This document shows positions 7,708 to 15,088 of a DNA stretch of 36,569 nt, piece after piece. The position numbers were made by a program, and so were the translations under genes. This stretch comes from Flavobacteriales bacterium (GTDB lineage Bacteria > Bacteroidota > Bacteroidia > Flavobacteriales_D > Sanyastnellaceae): positions 1 to 36,569 of the forward strand of contig JAURDB010000008.1 of the NCBI GenBank assembly GCA_030828175.1. Reading direction: 5' to 3'. Positions within the stretch are counted from its first letter, which is position 1. Every line of letters starts with the position of its first letter. The notes beneath the pieces are model-generated. The model ran no database searches. It saw only the letters and a program-made list of their open reading frames with translations, and was not told where the DNA came from.

Positions 7708-8136
7708 ATGGACTTGATGAGAACCCTTCCCCTTCTGGCCTTGCTGGCCCTGGCCGCCTGCACCCCCGAGACCTACATCGACCCGATTGAACCTGCAGGT
7801 GCTCCTGCCCCTGCCGCCGCTGCATGGGACCTTTCTGCATTGACTTCGGTTGAATCGGCCGAGAGCACCGGCCCCGCCCTCGCTTTGGAGGTGCCTCATC
7901 TCTGGACGGGGTGCCATGGTGAAGGGCGGATGACCTTTCACGGTGACGCAACGATGACCTGGGAAATCGACGAACAGACCTTCTCGACCCCGTTTTTGCT
8001 GGATGCAACGGGAAACCTCTACCCGGGTTGTGGCGAAGGGTGCGAAGAGATGCTGCCCTACAGCTATGACGCAGGGCTGCGCCAATGGCGTCAATTCGAT
8101 GGCTACTGCTGGTACGCCCTGACTCCGATGGACTGA
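7708..8136 (+). CDS. Small putative lipoprotein, function unknown
   Basis: A 142-residue protein with an N-terminal lipoprotein signal: basic start MDLMRTL, hydrophobic LPLLALLALAA and a lipobox ending in Cys17 (LAAC), then TPETYIDPIEP. A Pro/Ala-rich spacer (~26-40) precedes a compact domain with several cysteines (WTGCHGEGRMTFHGDATMTW, YPGCGEGCEEM, YCWYALTP). The paired GCGEGC cysteines suggest a disulfide or a metal site. No family is recognised. ATG 7717 is an alternative start. The gene is isolated between the tRNA-Leu terminator and the converging cysN. A 7-bp hairpin ends one base before the ATG. It is presumably anchored in the inner or outer membrane. Confidence 0.75.
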   Translation: MDLMRTLPLLALLALAACTPETYIDPIEPAGAPAPAAAAWDLSALTSVESAESTGPALALEVPHLWTGCHGEGRMTFHGDATMTWEIDEQTFSTPFLLDATGNLYPGCGEGCEEMLPYSYDAGLRQWRQFDGYCWYALTPMD

Positions 8137-8172
8137 GCTGCAGACTACAACTGGCAGCCTACGCTGCGGAAG

Positions 8173-9423
8173 TCAGGCGTAAATGACGCCTGCGGCTACA
8201 GTGAGTCGGGTACCGGGATCCACGAGGATGAAGGAGCCGGTGGCGCGGTTGCGGCGGTAGTCGTCGGCCAGAACGGGAGCCGCTGTGCGGATGCGGACCC
8301 GTGCGATGTCGTTCATGCCGATTTGGAGGTCGTCCTCGACCCGGTGGAGCGTGTTGATATCCAGCTTGTAGACGACCTCCTTTACGACGGCCTTGGCCTC
8401 GCGTGAGGTGTGGTGCAACTCGAATCGCGTGCCGGGGCGCATCGGCTGTTCACTGAGCCAGCAGATCCGGGCGTCAATGTCCTGCACGCTCTCGGGCTGG
8501 TTGTTCTCCCGCACGAGCATATCGCCCCGACTCAAATCGATGTCGTCGGCCAGGGTCATGACTACGCTCTGTGGCGGGAAAGCCATGTCGACCTGCTTCT
8601 CTCCGATGGCAATGGACGTCACCTTGCTGCTCAATCCGCTCGGCAGGGCGACCACTTTGTCGCCCACCTTGAAAACACCGCCAGCCACGCGGCCGGCGTA
8701 GCCGCGGAAGTCGCGGTGGGCATCGGTCTGTGGCCTGACGACGTATTGGACCGGGAAGCGGCAGTCCTGCAGGTTGCGGTCGGCCGCCACGTGCACGTGC
8801 TCGAGGTGGTTGAGCAGGGTGGGTCCATCGTACCATGCCATGCGCTCGGAACGGTCCACCACGTTGTCGCCTTGCAGCGCGCTGATGGGAATGAAGCGGA
8901 TGTCGGGAATGTCGAGGCGGCTGGAGAAGCTGCGGTACAGGTCCACGATCTCGTTGTAGCGCGCCTCGTCCCAATCGACCAGGTCCATCTTGTTCACGCA
9001 CACCACCATGTGCTTGATGCCGAGGAGGTGGGCGATGAAACTGTGCCGGTGGGTCTGCTCGAGCAACCCGGCGCGCGCATCGATCAGGATGATGGCGAGG
9101 TCGGCCGTGGAGGCGCCCGTCACCATGTTGCGGGTGTACTGGATGTGTCCGGGTGCGTCCGCAATGATGAACTTCCGCTTGGGCGTCGCGAAATAGCGGT
9201 AGGCTACGTCGATGGTGATGCCTTGCTCCCGCTCGGCGCGAAGGCCGTCGGTGAGGAGGGACAGATCGGCGCCGTCCGTTCCGCGTTGTGTCGAGGCCTG
9301 CTCGATGGATTCGAGCTGGTCTTCAAAGATGGTCTTGCTGTCGTACAGCAAGCGCCCGATCAATGTGCTCTTGCCGTCGTCTACGCTGCCCGCTGTGATG
9401 AACCTGAGGAGTCCTTGTGCCAT
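8173..9423 (-). CDS. cysN: Sulfate adenylyltransferase subunit 1 (GTPase) CysN
   Basis: The GTPase subunit of ATP sulfurylase, which couples GTP hydrolysis to formation of adenosine 5'-phosphosulfate (APS) from ATP and sulfate. It has 416 residues, without a fused APS kinase. G-domain motifs are intact: GSVDDGKST (12-20), EREQGITIDVAY (~64-75), DAPGH (89-93) and NKMD (144-147). An EF-Tu-like beta-barrel pair follows (DFRGYAGRVAGGVFKVGD, then the C-terminal barrel). It is the last gene of cysC-DUF2061-cysD-cysN, 35 bases after cysD. It is slightly shorter than the enterobacterial protein, the usual case when the kinase is separate. Secure. Confidence 0.96.
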   Translation of the reverse strand: MAQGLLRFITAGSVDDGKSTLIGRLLYDSKTIFEDQLESIEQASTQRGTDGADLSLLTDGLRAEREQGITIDVAYRYFATPKRKFIIADAPGHIQYTRNMVTGASTADLAIILIDARAGLLEQTHRHSFIAHLLGIKHMVVCVNKMDLVDWDEARYNEIVDLYRSFSSRLDIPDIRFIPISALQGDNVVDRSERMAWYDGPTLLNHLEHVHVAADRNLQDCRFPVQYVVRPQTDAHRDFRGYAGRVAGGVFKVGDKVVALPSGLSSKVTSIAIGEKQVDMAFPPQSVVMTLADDIDLSRGDMLVRENNQPESVQDIDARICWLSEQPMRPGTRFELHHTSREAKAVVKEVVYKLDINTLHRVEDDLQIGMNDIARVRIRTAAPVLADDYRRNRATGSFILVDPGTRLTVAAGVIYA

Positions 9424-9458
9424 GGTTTCTTCTGCTCTGTTCCTTGGATTCTCGCTAC

Positions 9459-10364
9459 TCAGAAGTAGCCTTCTTTCTTCCGGTCCTCCATGGCCGACTG
9501 GCTGCGTTTGTCGTCCATTCGGCCCCCGCGCTCTGTTTTCCGGGCGGCGGCCACTTCGGCCACAATCTTTTCGAGGTTGTCTGCGTCGCTTTCAACTGCA
9601 CCCGTGATGGTCAGGTCGCCCAGGGTGCGGAAGCGCACCTGCAGCTTTTCAGGTTGCTCATCGGGGCGCAGGTTCAGGTACGCGCTGTTTGCCAGGATCT
9701 GGCCGTCGCGCCTGATCACCTCGCGCTCGTGGGCAAAATAGAGGCTCGGGATGGCGATGTTCTCGCGCAGGATGTAGTTCCAGATGTCGAGCTCCGTCCA
9801 GTTGTTGAGGGGGAAAACCCGGAAGTGCTCACCGGGCTGGCACTTTCCATTGTAGAGGTCCCACAGCTCGGGGCGCTGGTTCTTCGGGTCCCATTGGCTG
9901 AAGTCGTCGCGGTGGCTGAAAAAGCGCTCCTTCGCGCGGGCCTTCTCCTCGTCGCGCCGGGCACCGCCCACGCAGGCATCGAACTGGTGTGCCTCGATGG
10001 TCGAGATGAGCGTGGGCGTCTGGATGCGGTTGCGCGAGGCATTGAATCCCTGCTCCTCTGTCACCTCTCCGCGGTCGATCAGTTCCTGCACACTGCCCAC
10101 GATGAGCTGGACGCCCAGCTCATTCACGAGGTCGTCCCGGAACTGGAGGGTCTCCGGGAAATTGTGGCCGGTGTCGATGTGCACCAAAGGCATGGGGATC
10201 CGCGCCGGAGCAAAGGCCTTGCGTGCAAGGTGGGTGACGCAAATGCTGTCCTTTCCTCCGCTGAACAGGATGGCCGGGCGCTCGAATTGCGCAGCCACTT
10301 CCCTCAACACATACATGCCTTCTGCCTCGAGTTCGTCGAGGTGGCTCAAATTGTAATCACTCAT
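9459..10364 (-). CDS. cysD: Sulfate adenylyltransferase subunit 2 CysD
   Basis: The catalytic PP-loop ATPase subunit of ATP sulfurylase, acting with CysN in the cytoplasm. It has 301 residues, normal for the family. The PP motif SGGKDS is at 35-40; further family signatures are DTGHNFPET, ACVGGARRDEEKARAKER, LRPDE, and the characteristic C-terminus GRMDDKRSQSAMEDRKKEGYF, which is shared almost unchanged among CysD proteins. Its ATG overlaps the end of the upstream DUF2061 gene by 8 bases, which indicates translational coupling. Secure. Confidence 0.97.
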   Translation of the reverse strand: MSDYNLSHLDELEAEGMYVLREVAAQFERPAILFSGGKDSICVTHLARKAFAPARIPMPLVHIDTGHNFPETLQFRDDLVNELGVQLIVGSVQELIDRGEVTEEQGFNASRNRIQTPTLISTIEAHQFDACVGGARRDEEKARAKERFFSHRDDFSQWDPKNQRPELWDLYNGKCQPGEHFRVFPLNNWTELDIWNYILRENIAIPSLYFAHEREVIRRDGQILANSAYLNLRPDEQPEKLQVRFRTLGDLTITGAVESDADNLEKIVAEVAAARKTERGGRMDDKRSQSAMEDRKKEGYF

Positions 10365-10578
10365 CTTCTGTTCTTCCTATGCTTCCGTAGCGGAACCAAG
10401 CCCGCTCATGGAAATAGTACAAGACCATTTTCGTTATCATCTCCACACCTCCCACTTTGACTCCAATCCAAGGGTCGCCCGTCACGATCCATCCGATGAT
10501 GACCGTATCCACCGTGCCGATGATGCGCCACGTAATGGTCTTGGCAAGGTGCCTGCGGCGGCTGGCTTTGGTTTCCAC
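10357..10578 (-). CDS. DUF2061 small membrane protein
   Basis: A 73-residue protein of the DUF2061 family, with the signature KTITWRIIGTVDTVIIGWIV and VEMITKMVLYYFHERAW. Two hydrophobic segments (~16-34 and ~40-56) predict a small inner-membrane protein. The family is repeatedly found inside sulfate-activation operons of marine bacteria, and here it sits between cysC and cysD with an 8-base overlap into cysD. Its function is not established; a role in sulfate supply or in docking the pathway at the membrane would be an inference from neighbours only. Confidence 0.9.
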   Translation of the reverse strand: METKASRRRHLAKTITWRIIGTVDTVIIGWIVTGDPWIGVKVGGVEMITKMVLYYFHERAWFRYGSIGRTEDE

Positions 10579-10605
10579 GGTAGAGTCCTAGTGGTAAAAA
10601 GTGAT

Positions 10606-11061
10606 TCAAAGGTGGGCATATTCCCTGACCCGGGCTGCGGATGCCGCAACCGAAACATCGGTGGTGTCCAGGTCCAGGAAATCGGATTCGGGCTTGCCGT
10701 ATTCGTCGCTGTGGAAATGCTCGCGTCCGCGTACCTCTTTGGTGTGGACATAGACTTCCTTGACATTCGCCCGCGCCTTGAACTCTTCGCGCAACCACAG
10801 GAAGGGCGCCACCACGGCGACGATTGCCACTTGTCCTTGGCGGCTCAGATAGAGCGCGATGTCCTGTGCGCGGCGAATGTTGGCCTCCCGACCGGCTGGA
10901 CTGTAATCCGCATTGGCCGTGAGGGCCCGCAGGTCATCCCCGTCGACCATGAAGGCCGGAATTCCCGCGGAAGTGAGGTCATCGAGCAACGCCCGACCCA
11001 CTGTCGACTTCCCCGCCCCCGGTTGTCCCGTGATCCAAATGATGGGTTTCCCCTCGGTCAT
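10606..11061 (-). CDS. cysC: Adenylylsulfate kinase-like protein, short form (CysC)
   Basis: A P-loop kinase of 151 residues expected to phosphorylate APS to PAPS. The N-terminal half is typical: GQPGAGKS (12-19), the substrate motif VDGDDLR (39-45), GREANIRRAQDIAL (~57-70). The C-terminal half is abbreviated. The usual lid and APS-contact region (RDxKGLYKKAR and TGIDxPYE) is replaced by EVRGREHFHSDEYGKPESDF, about 40-50 residues shorter than common CysC. The family is clear and the context (first gene of the cysC-DUF2061-cysD-cysN operon) supports PAPS synthesis, but the altered lid leaves room for a modified specificity. The promoter box 11066-11073 lies 4 bases before the ATG. Confidence 0.88.
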   Translation of the reverse strand: MTEGKPIIWITGQPGAGKSTVGRALLDDLTSAGIPAFMVDGDDLRALTANADYSPAGREANIRRAQDIALYLSRQGQVAIVAVVAPFLWLREEFKARANVKEVYVHTKEVRGREHFHSDEYGKPESDFLDLDTTDVSVAASAARVREYAHL

Positions 11062-11065
11062 GTGC

Positions 11066-11073
11066 TAAAGTTA
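11066..11073 (-). promoter_or_regulatory. -7 box (TAACTTTA) of the cysC operon
   Basis: On the minus strand TAACTTTA matches TAnnTTTG except for the last base and ends 4 bases before the cysC ATG, pointing to a leaderless operon mRNA. Confidence 0.45.
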
Positions 11074-11100
11074 CGGTGCAATCCTGCATGGTTTCGGGCA

Positions 11101-11119
11101 TGAACCGGCCGTTGGTTCA
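11101..11119. promoter_or_regulatory. Inverted repeat TGAACC-N7-GGTTCA upstream of cysC
   Basis: A perfect 6-base dyad with a 7-base centre, about 28-46 bases upstream of the cysC -7 box. The position suits an activator or repressor site for the sulfate-activation operon, or the stem of a small hairpin. No regulator can be named. Confidence 0.3.
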
Positions 11120-11290
11120 GTGAGCTTCGAAAAAAAAATCACTTTTTAATTTGCTGAAAACAAGTTTGTTACTGGTTAAACGAAAAAAAATTCGGCCAAA
11201 AATGTAACCTCCAAGGAACGCCTCAGGTATAGGGTAACGGTTTTGGTTACAGCCGCTCCCGCAAGGGAACAGGCGATTTGGTGAAACGAA
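11120..11290. other. AT-rich intergenic region, possible small RNA
   Basis: This stretch holds two A-tracts (11130-11138, 11183-11190) and the near -7 boxes TTAATTTG and CAAGTTTG on the plus strand. GTAACC (11204-11209) pairs with GGTTAC (11245-11250), and CTCCC/GGGAA forms a small local stem. No open reading frame of note is present on either strand. It ends in a strong plus-strand terminator. It either carries the cysC promoter region only, or a roughly 150-base unannotated plus-strand RNA. Confidence 0.3.
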
Positions 11291-11325
11291 GGGGCTCTCG
11301 AACGCGAGGGCCCTTTCTCTTTTTG
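11291..11325. terminator. Strong hairpin terminator, T-tract on plus strand
   Basis: GGGCTCTCG pairs with CGAGGGCCC around an AACG loop (9 bp, one wobble, extendable through the flanking GAA/TTT). TTTCTCTTTTTG follows on the plus strand. Only a weak T-rich tail is present on the minus strand, where the hairpin lies ~35 bases past the stop of the DUF983 gene. It can serve that gene bidirectionally, but its better orientation ends a plus-strand transcript for which no gene is evident. Confidence 0.75.
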
Positions 11326-11359
11326 TCCCTTTTCCAATCCGAACAGGCCTTGCAAAAGG

Positions 11360-11761
11360 TCACGTCCGCCTGAACCGCACGAAAAAGTGGATCCACATCG
11401 ACCGGCTCAGCCGCTGCAACGGCGGCAACAAGATGAGCAGAACGGTCACTCCGGTACCGAGGAAAAGCTCGGGCTGGTCGAACATGCCGCTGAAGGGCAC
11501 CCACCCCAAGCGGCCGAACACGTGGAGGGCGACGAGCACCGCCACCCACAGGGCCACCGACAAGGCGTAGTTCACGTAGGCCGCTCCAAAATAGAATCCG
11601 GGCTCTCGCAACAAATCCTCACCGCACCCGGGGCAAACGTGGTGCATGTCATTGATCGTGCGCAAGCGCCACGGGTTTCGCACCTTGAACAACCGGGCTT
11701 CGCGACAGGCGGGACAGCGGTTGCTCAACAAGTTGGCGAGAAAGGAGCGAGGCGGCTTCAC
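11360..11761 (-). CDS. DUF983 membrane protein with zinc ribbon
   Basis: A 133-residue DUF983 protein. The N-terminus has two CxxC knuckles (NRCPACREARLF at ~14-25 and HVCPGCGEDL at ~41-50) that should bind zinc, followed by two or three hydrophobic segments (~60-85 and ~100-118). The short EPGFYFGAAYVNYALSVALW stretch is characteristic of the family. Translation begins at GTG 11761. Its function is unknown; the family is widespread in Bacteroidota and Alphaproteobacteria. It follows the ABC exporter gene by 67 bases on the same strand and could be part of the same transcript. Confidence 0.88.
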   Translation of the reverse strand: MKPPRSFLANLLSNRCPACREARLFKVRNPWRLRTINDMHHVCPGCGEDLLREPGFYFGAAYVNYALSVALWVAVLVALHVFGRLGWVPFSGMFDQPELFLGTGVTVLLILLPPLQRLSRSMWIHFFVRFRRT

Positions 11762-11828
11762 AAAGCGAATCTAGGGAGGGGTTGGACAGCAAGGAAGCGC
11801 ACCCACAATCCCACCATGCAGTGGGGAC

Positions 11829-13670
11829 TCATCCTTCGAGTTGCTGCAATGCGACCATGCCTTGGTAGCTTCCCGAGGCGGCCATCAGTTCGTCGTGTGA
11901 GCCGGACTCCACAATGCGGCCCTTGTCCATGACGACAATGCGGTCCGCCCGCCGCACAGTGGAAAGCCTGTGGGCGATGACAATCGCCGTCCGCCCTTCC
12001 ATCACCCGCTCAATGGCAGCCTGCACCAGCCGTTCGCCCTCCGCATCCAAAGCGCTTGTGGCCTCGTCCAGCACCAGGATGGGAGGATCGTGATACAGCG
12101 CCCTGGCAATGGCGAGCCGCTGGCGCTGGCCGCCCGACAGCCTCCCTCCTCCATCGCCAATCGTGGTTTCCAAACCTTCGGACAGCTGGTCAATGAATTC
12201 CATGGCATGCGCGATCTCTGCGACGGCCCGGATGCGCTCCCCATCGGGCGTCGGATCGAAAAGAGCGATGTTGGCCGCCACCGTGTCGTTGAACAGCAGG
12301 GGGTCCTGCGTCACGAACCCAATGTGACGCCGCAATTCACCGCTGGCCACGTTGCACAGGTCGGCCCCATCGATGCGCACCACACCTTCCTGGGGATCGT
12401 ACAACCTGAGGAGCAGCCGCGCGACCGTGGTCTTTCCACTTCCTGATGCCCCGACGAGCGCGACGGTTTCGCCCTTTTCCACGGTCAAATCGAAGCCATG
12501 GAGCGCACGATCTGGGGCACCGGGATATGCGAAGTGCACTCTCTGAAAAGCGATCTCCCGCTGGAAGGTCATCGGCTGAGGATCATCGGGTTCTGCAACG
12601 CTCACTTCGGCCTGCAGCACCTCGTCCAGGCGGTCGAGCGAAGCCGCCCCCTTCTGCACCTTGAAGATGGCGTCACTCAGGGACCGGGCCGGTGGGATGA
12701 TCTGGCTGAAGACCACGAGATAGCCGATGAACAGCTCGCCTTCGAGGCCTTCACCGCGAAGAACAAGGCGACCGCCCACCGCCAACAGGATGGCGATGAC
12801 CGTCATCGACACGAATTCACTGACCGGTGAACTCAGGTATTCCCGCTTGTACAGCTTGCGCATGAGTTGGAAGTACCCCTGGTTGTGCTCTTCGAATCGT
12901 CCCCGGAACCGGGGTGCGGCATCGAAAGCCTTGACCACCACCATGGCGCCCAAGGTCTCCTCGAGGCGGCTGATGAGATCGCCCAGGCGCGCCTTCCCCC
13001 TTCCGGCAGCGCCGCGCAGCGCCATGGCAATCCGCGAGATGATGAATCCTGCGACCGGCATGAAAACCAGAGCAAAGAGCGTCAATTCCCAGCTGATGGC
13101 AAACAGCGTCACCAGCGACAACAGGATCATGATCGGCGCCTTGAACAGCACCTCCAGCGTCCCGATGACACTGAACTCGACCTCCATCAGGTCGTTGGTC
13201 ATGCGGCTGATGAGGTCGCCCTTGCGCTGCTCGGTGAAATAGCCCACCGGCAGCGCCAGGATGCGGTCGAACAACTGACTGCGAAGGTCACGGGCCACAC
13301 CGGTCCGAATGGTGGACAGGCTGTAAAACGACAAATAGGTGACCGCATTCTTGATGAAGGCGAGCACGGCGATGGCCCCGCACATCATCAGCAGGGCATG
13401 CTCCGCCCCATGGGCCGCCACGTAGGCGTCCAGCGCTCGTGTGATCCCGGCAAAGACGGGGTGGGACTCCGCACTCCCTTCCGATCCGGAGGCCGGACCT
13501 GCTGCTCCACCTGTCGCGCCGCCCGTCTGGAAAAGGATGCGCAGGAATGGCACGATGGCGAGGAAGGTGAAGAGGGACAGGACCGACCCCAACGCGTTGA
13601 AGGCGATGTTGCCGATCAGGTTGAGCCGGTAGCGAAGGACCAGCCGGAAGAGGTCCCGAAACCGCCTCAT
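11829..13670 (-). CDS. MsbA-like ABC transporter, fused permease/ATPase
   Basis: A 613-residue half-transporter that should act as a homodimer exporting a lipid or lipopeptide across the inner membrane. The N-terminal six-helix domain (~1-350) contains the family stretch GDLISRMTNDLMEVE. The ATPase domain has Walker A GASGSGKT (407-414), signature LSGGQRQR (511-518), Walker B ILVLDEA (Asp535, Glu536) and the His567 switch. A Gly/Ala/Ser-rich insert (GGATGGAAGPASGSEGS) lies in the first periplasmic loop. The frame is open far upstream, but the ATG at 13670 overlaps the purB stop by ATGA and starts a typical N-terminus (MRRFRDLFRLVLRY). The substrate is not determinable; MsbA-type lipid A flipping is the usual role. 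Confidence 0.92.
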   Translation of the reverse strand: MRRFRDLFRLVLRYRLNLIGNIAFNALGSVLSLFTFLAIVPFLRILFQTGGATGGAAGPASGSEGSAESHPVFAGITRALDAYVAAHGAEHALLMMCGAIAVLAFIKNAVTYLSFYSLSTIRTGVARDLRSQLFDRILALPVGYFTEQRKGDLISRMTNDLMEVEFSVIGTLEVLFKAPIMILLSLVTLFAISWELTLFALVFMPVAGFIISRIAMALRGAAGRGKARLGDLISRLEETLGAMVVVKAFDAAPRFRGRFEEHNQGYFQLMRKLYKREYLSSPVSEFVSMTVIAILLAVGGRLVLRGEGLEGELFIGYLVVFSQIIPPARSLSDAIFKVQKGAASLDRLDEVLQAEVSVAEPDDPQPMTFQREIAFQRVHFAYPGAPDRALHGFDLTVEKGETVALVGASGSGKTTVARLLLRLYDPQEGVVRIDGADLCNVASGELRRHIGFVTQDPLLFNDTVAANIALFDPTPDGERIRAVAEIAHAMEFIDQLSEGLETTIGDGGGRLSGGQRQRLAIARALYHDPPILVLDEATSALDAEGERLVQAAIERVMEGRTAIVIAHRLSTVRRADRIVVMDKGRIVESGSHDELMAASGSYQGMVALQQLEG

Positions 13671-15022
13671 CCGCCGGTGGTTCCGATGTAGTTGTGGGGG
13701 GTGATGGCGCGGAGCTCGGCCTTGACTGTATCGCTGACGGCCAGCCCGTCTATGAAGCCCGCAATGGACGCTGCATCGATGCCCGCCTTCCCCCGCGTCA
13801 AGGCCTTGAGCGCCTCGTAGGGATTGGCCACGCCTTCGCGGCGGAGTATGGTCTGTACGGCTTCGGCGACCACGGCCCACTGGGCCTCGAGGTCGGCCTC
13901 CAATCGGGGCGCATTGAGCACCAGCTTGCCGAGTCCTTTGCGCAAGGCGTTCAGGGCGACGAGGCTGTGCCCCACCGGCACGCCGATGTTCCGCAAAACG
14001 GTGCTGTCGGTCAGGTCCCGCTGCAAACGGCTGATGGGAAGCTTCCGGGCGAGGTGGGCGAGCAATGCATTGGCCACGCCCAGGTTGCCCTCGCTGTTCT
14101 CGAAGTCGATCGGATTGACCTTGTGCGGCATGGCAGAGGAGCCCACCTCTCCTTCCACGATCTTTTGCTTGAAGTAGTCGAGGCTGATGTAATGCCAGAT
14201 GTCCCGGTCGAGGTCGATGAGGATGGTGTGGATGCGCTGGAGGGCGTCGCACCAGGCCGCGAGGTAATCGTAGTGCTCGATCTGCGTGGTGGGATGGCTC
14301 CGGTGCAAGCCGAGTTCCTCGCCCACGAATCGATCGGCAAAGCCATGCCAATCCACTTCTGGATAGGCGACGTGATGGGCATTGAACCCACCGGTTGCGC
14401 CACCGAACTTGGCGGCAAACGGCACGGCCTCGAACTGGGCGATGGCGTGGTCCAGGCGCTCCACGAAGACGGCGAACTCCTTTCCGAGGGTAACCGGGCT
14501 CGCCGGCTGGCCGTGCGTTCTCGCCAACATGGGCACGGCCTTCCATTGCTCAGCGAGGCCCGCCAGGTCATCGCGCACCGCCTGCAGTGCCGGAAGCAGG
14601 ACATCGGCCGTCGCCTCCGCCATGGAGAGCGGGATGGCTGTGTTGTTGACGTCCTGGGAAGTCAGGCCAAAGTGGACGAACTCAGCGCGTTCTGCCAGCC
14701 CAATCGCTTCGAGCTTGGCCTTGATGTAGTACTCGACCGCCTTGACGTCGTGGTTCGTGGTCCGCTCGATTTGCTTGACCTCATCGGCTCCGCCCAAATC
14801 GAATCCAGTGTAGATGCTCCGCAAGCCCTCGGCCTGGGAATCCGTCAATGGCGGCAGCTGGGGCAGGCCCAGTCCGTGCAGCGCAATGAGGTACTCCACC
14901 TCCACGCGGATGCGGTACTGTATCAGGCCTGCCTCGGAGAAATAGGCGGCGAGGGGCTCGGCGTGGCGGCGGTAGCGCCCGTCGATGGGACTGATGGCGT
15001 TCAGGGCGGCGTGGTCTGACAT
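13667..15022 (-). CDS. purB: Adenylosuccinate lyase PurB
   Basis: A cytoplasmic purine enzyme that splits SAICAR to AICAR and adenylosuccinate to AMP. It has 451 residues, close to the E. coli-type enzyme. Family marks: N-terminal SPIDGRYRRHAEPLAAYFSE, the active-site loop GSSAMPHKVNPIDFENSEGN (fumarase/aspartase superfamily signature), and TSQDVNNTA. An upstream in-frame extension to 15100 is rejected because MSDHAALNAISPIDGRY is the normal N-terminus. The gene ends in ATGA shared with the ABC exporter start, an uncommon pairing of purine synthesis with lipid export. Secure. Confidence 0.97.
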   Translation of the reverse strand: MSDHAALNAISPIDGRYRRHAEPLAAYFSEAGLIQYRIRVEVEYLIALHGLGLPQLPPLTDSQAEGLRSIYTGFDLGGADEVKQIERTTNHDVKAVEYYIKAKLEAIGLAERAEFVHFGLTSQDVNNTAIPLSMAEATADVLLPALQAVRDDLAGLAEQWKAVPMLARTHGQPASPVTLGKEFAVFVERLDHAIAQFEAVPFAAKFGGATGGFNAHHVAYPEVDWHGFADRFVGEELGLHRSHPTTQIEHYDYLAAWCDALQRIHTILIDLDRDIWHYISLDYFKQKIVEGEVGSSAMPHKVNPIDFENSEGNLGVANALLAHLARKLPISRLQRDLTDSTVLRNIGVPVGHSLVALNALRKGLGKLVLNAPRLEADLEAQWAVVAEAVQTILRREGVANPYEALKALTRGKAGIDAASIAGFIDGLAVSDTVKAELRAITPHNYIGTTGG

Positions 15023-15045
15023 CGCGTCGGGACGGGTGTAAAACG

Positions 15046-15053
15046 CGAAATTA
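15046..15053 (-). promoter_or_regulatory. -7-like box (TAATTTCG) of purB
   Basis: Minus-strand TAATTTCG differs from TAnnTTTG at one position and lies 23 bases before the purB ATG. It is back-to-back with the promoter of the divergent hydrolase gene. Confidence 0.4.
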
Positions 15054-15076
15054 GGGCGTCTAGCGTGGGGCACGCG

Positions 15077-15084
15077 TACCTTTC
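15077..15084 (+). promoter_or_regulatory. -7 box (TACCTTTC) of the metallo-hydrolase gene
   Basis: TACCTTTC differs from TAnnTTTG only in the last base and ends 4 bases before the ATG at 15089, again implying a leaderless mRNA. Confidence 0.45.
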
Positions 15085-15088
15085 GCAC

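Noticed and set aside
7415-8094. Minus-strand frames containing GTQNWTRTSTPEG/YPELDSNQHARRHS
   Set aside because: Antisense translation of tRNA-Leu, a frequent database artefact; no independent support.
11204-11250. GTAACC...GGTTAC segment as a metabolite riboswitch for cysC
   Set aside because: No known SAM, cobalamin or other riboswitch core is recognisable, and cysC appears to have a leaderless promoter downstream of this segment.
11810-11825. CCCAC/GTGGG hairpin after the ABC exporter as a terminator
   Set aside because: Only 5 bp and no T-tract on either strand.
13671-14546. Long upstream extension of the ABC exporter frame
   Set aside because: It overlaps purB entirely, reads as Arg/Pro/His-rich shadow sequence, and the ATG at 13670 gives a normal N-terminus.
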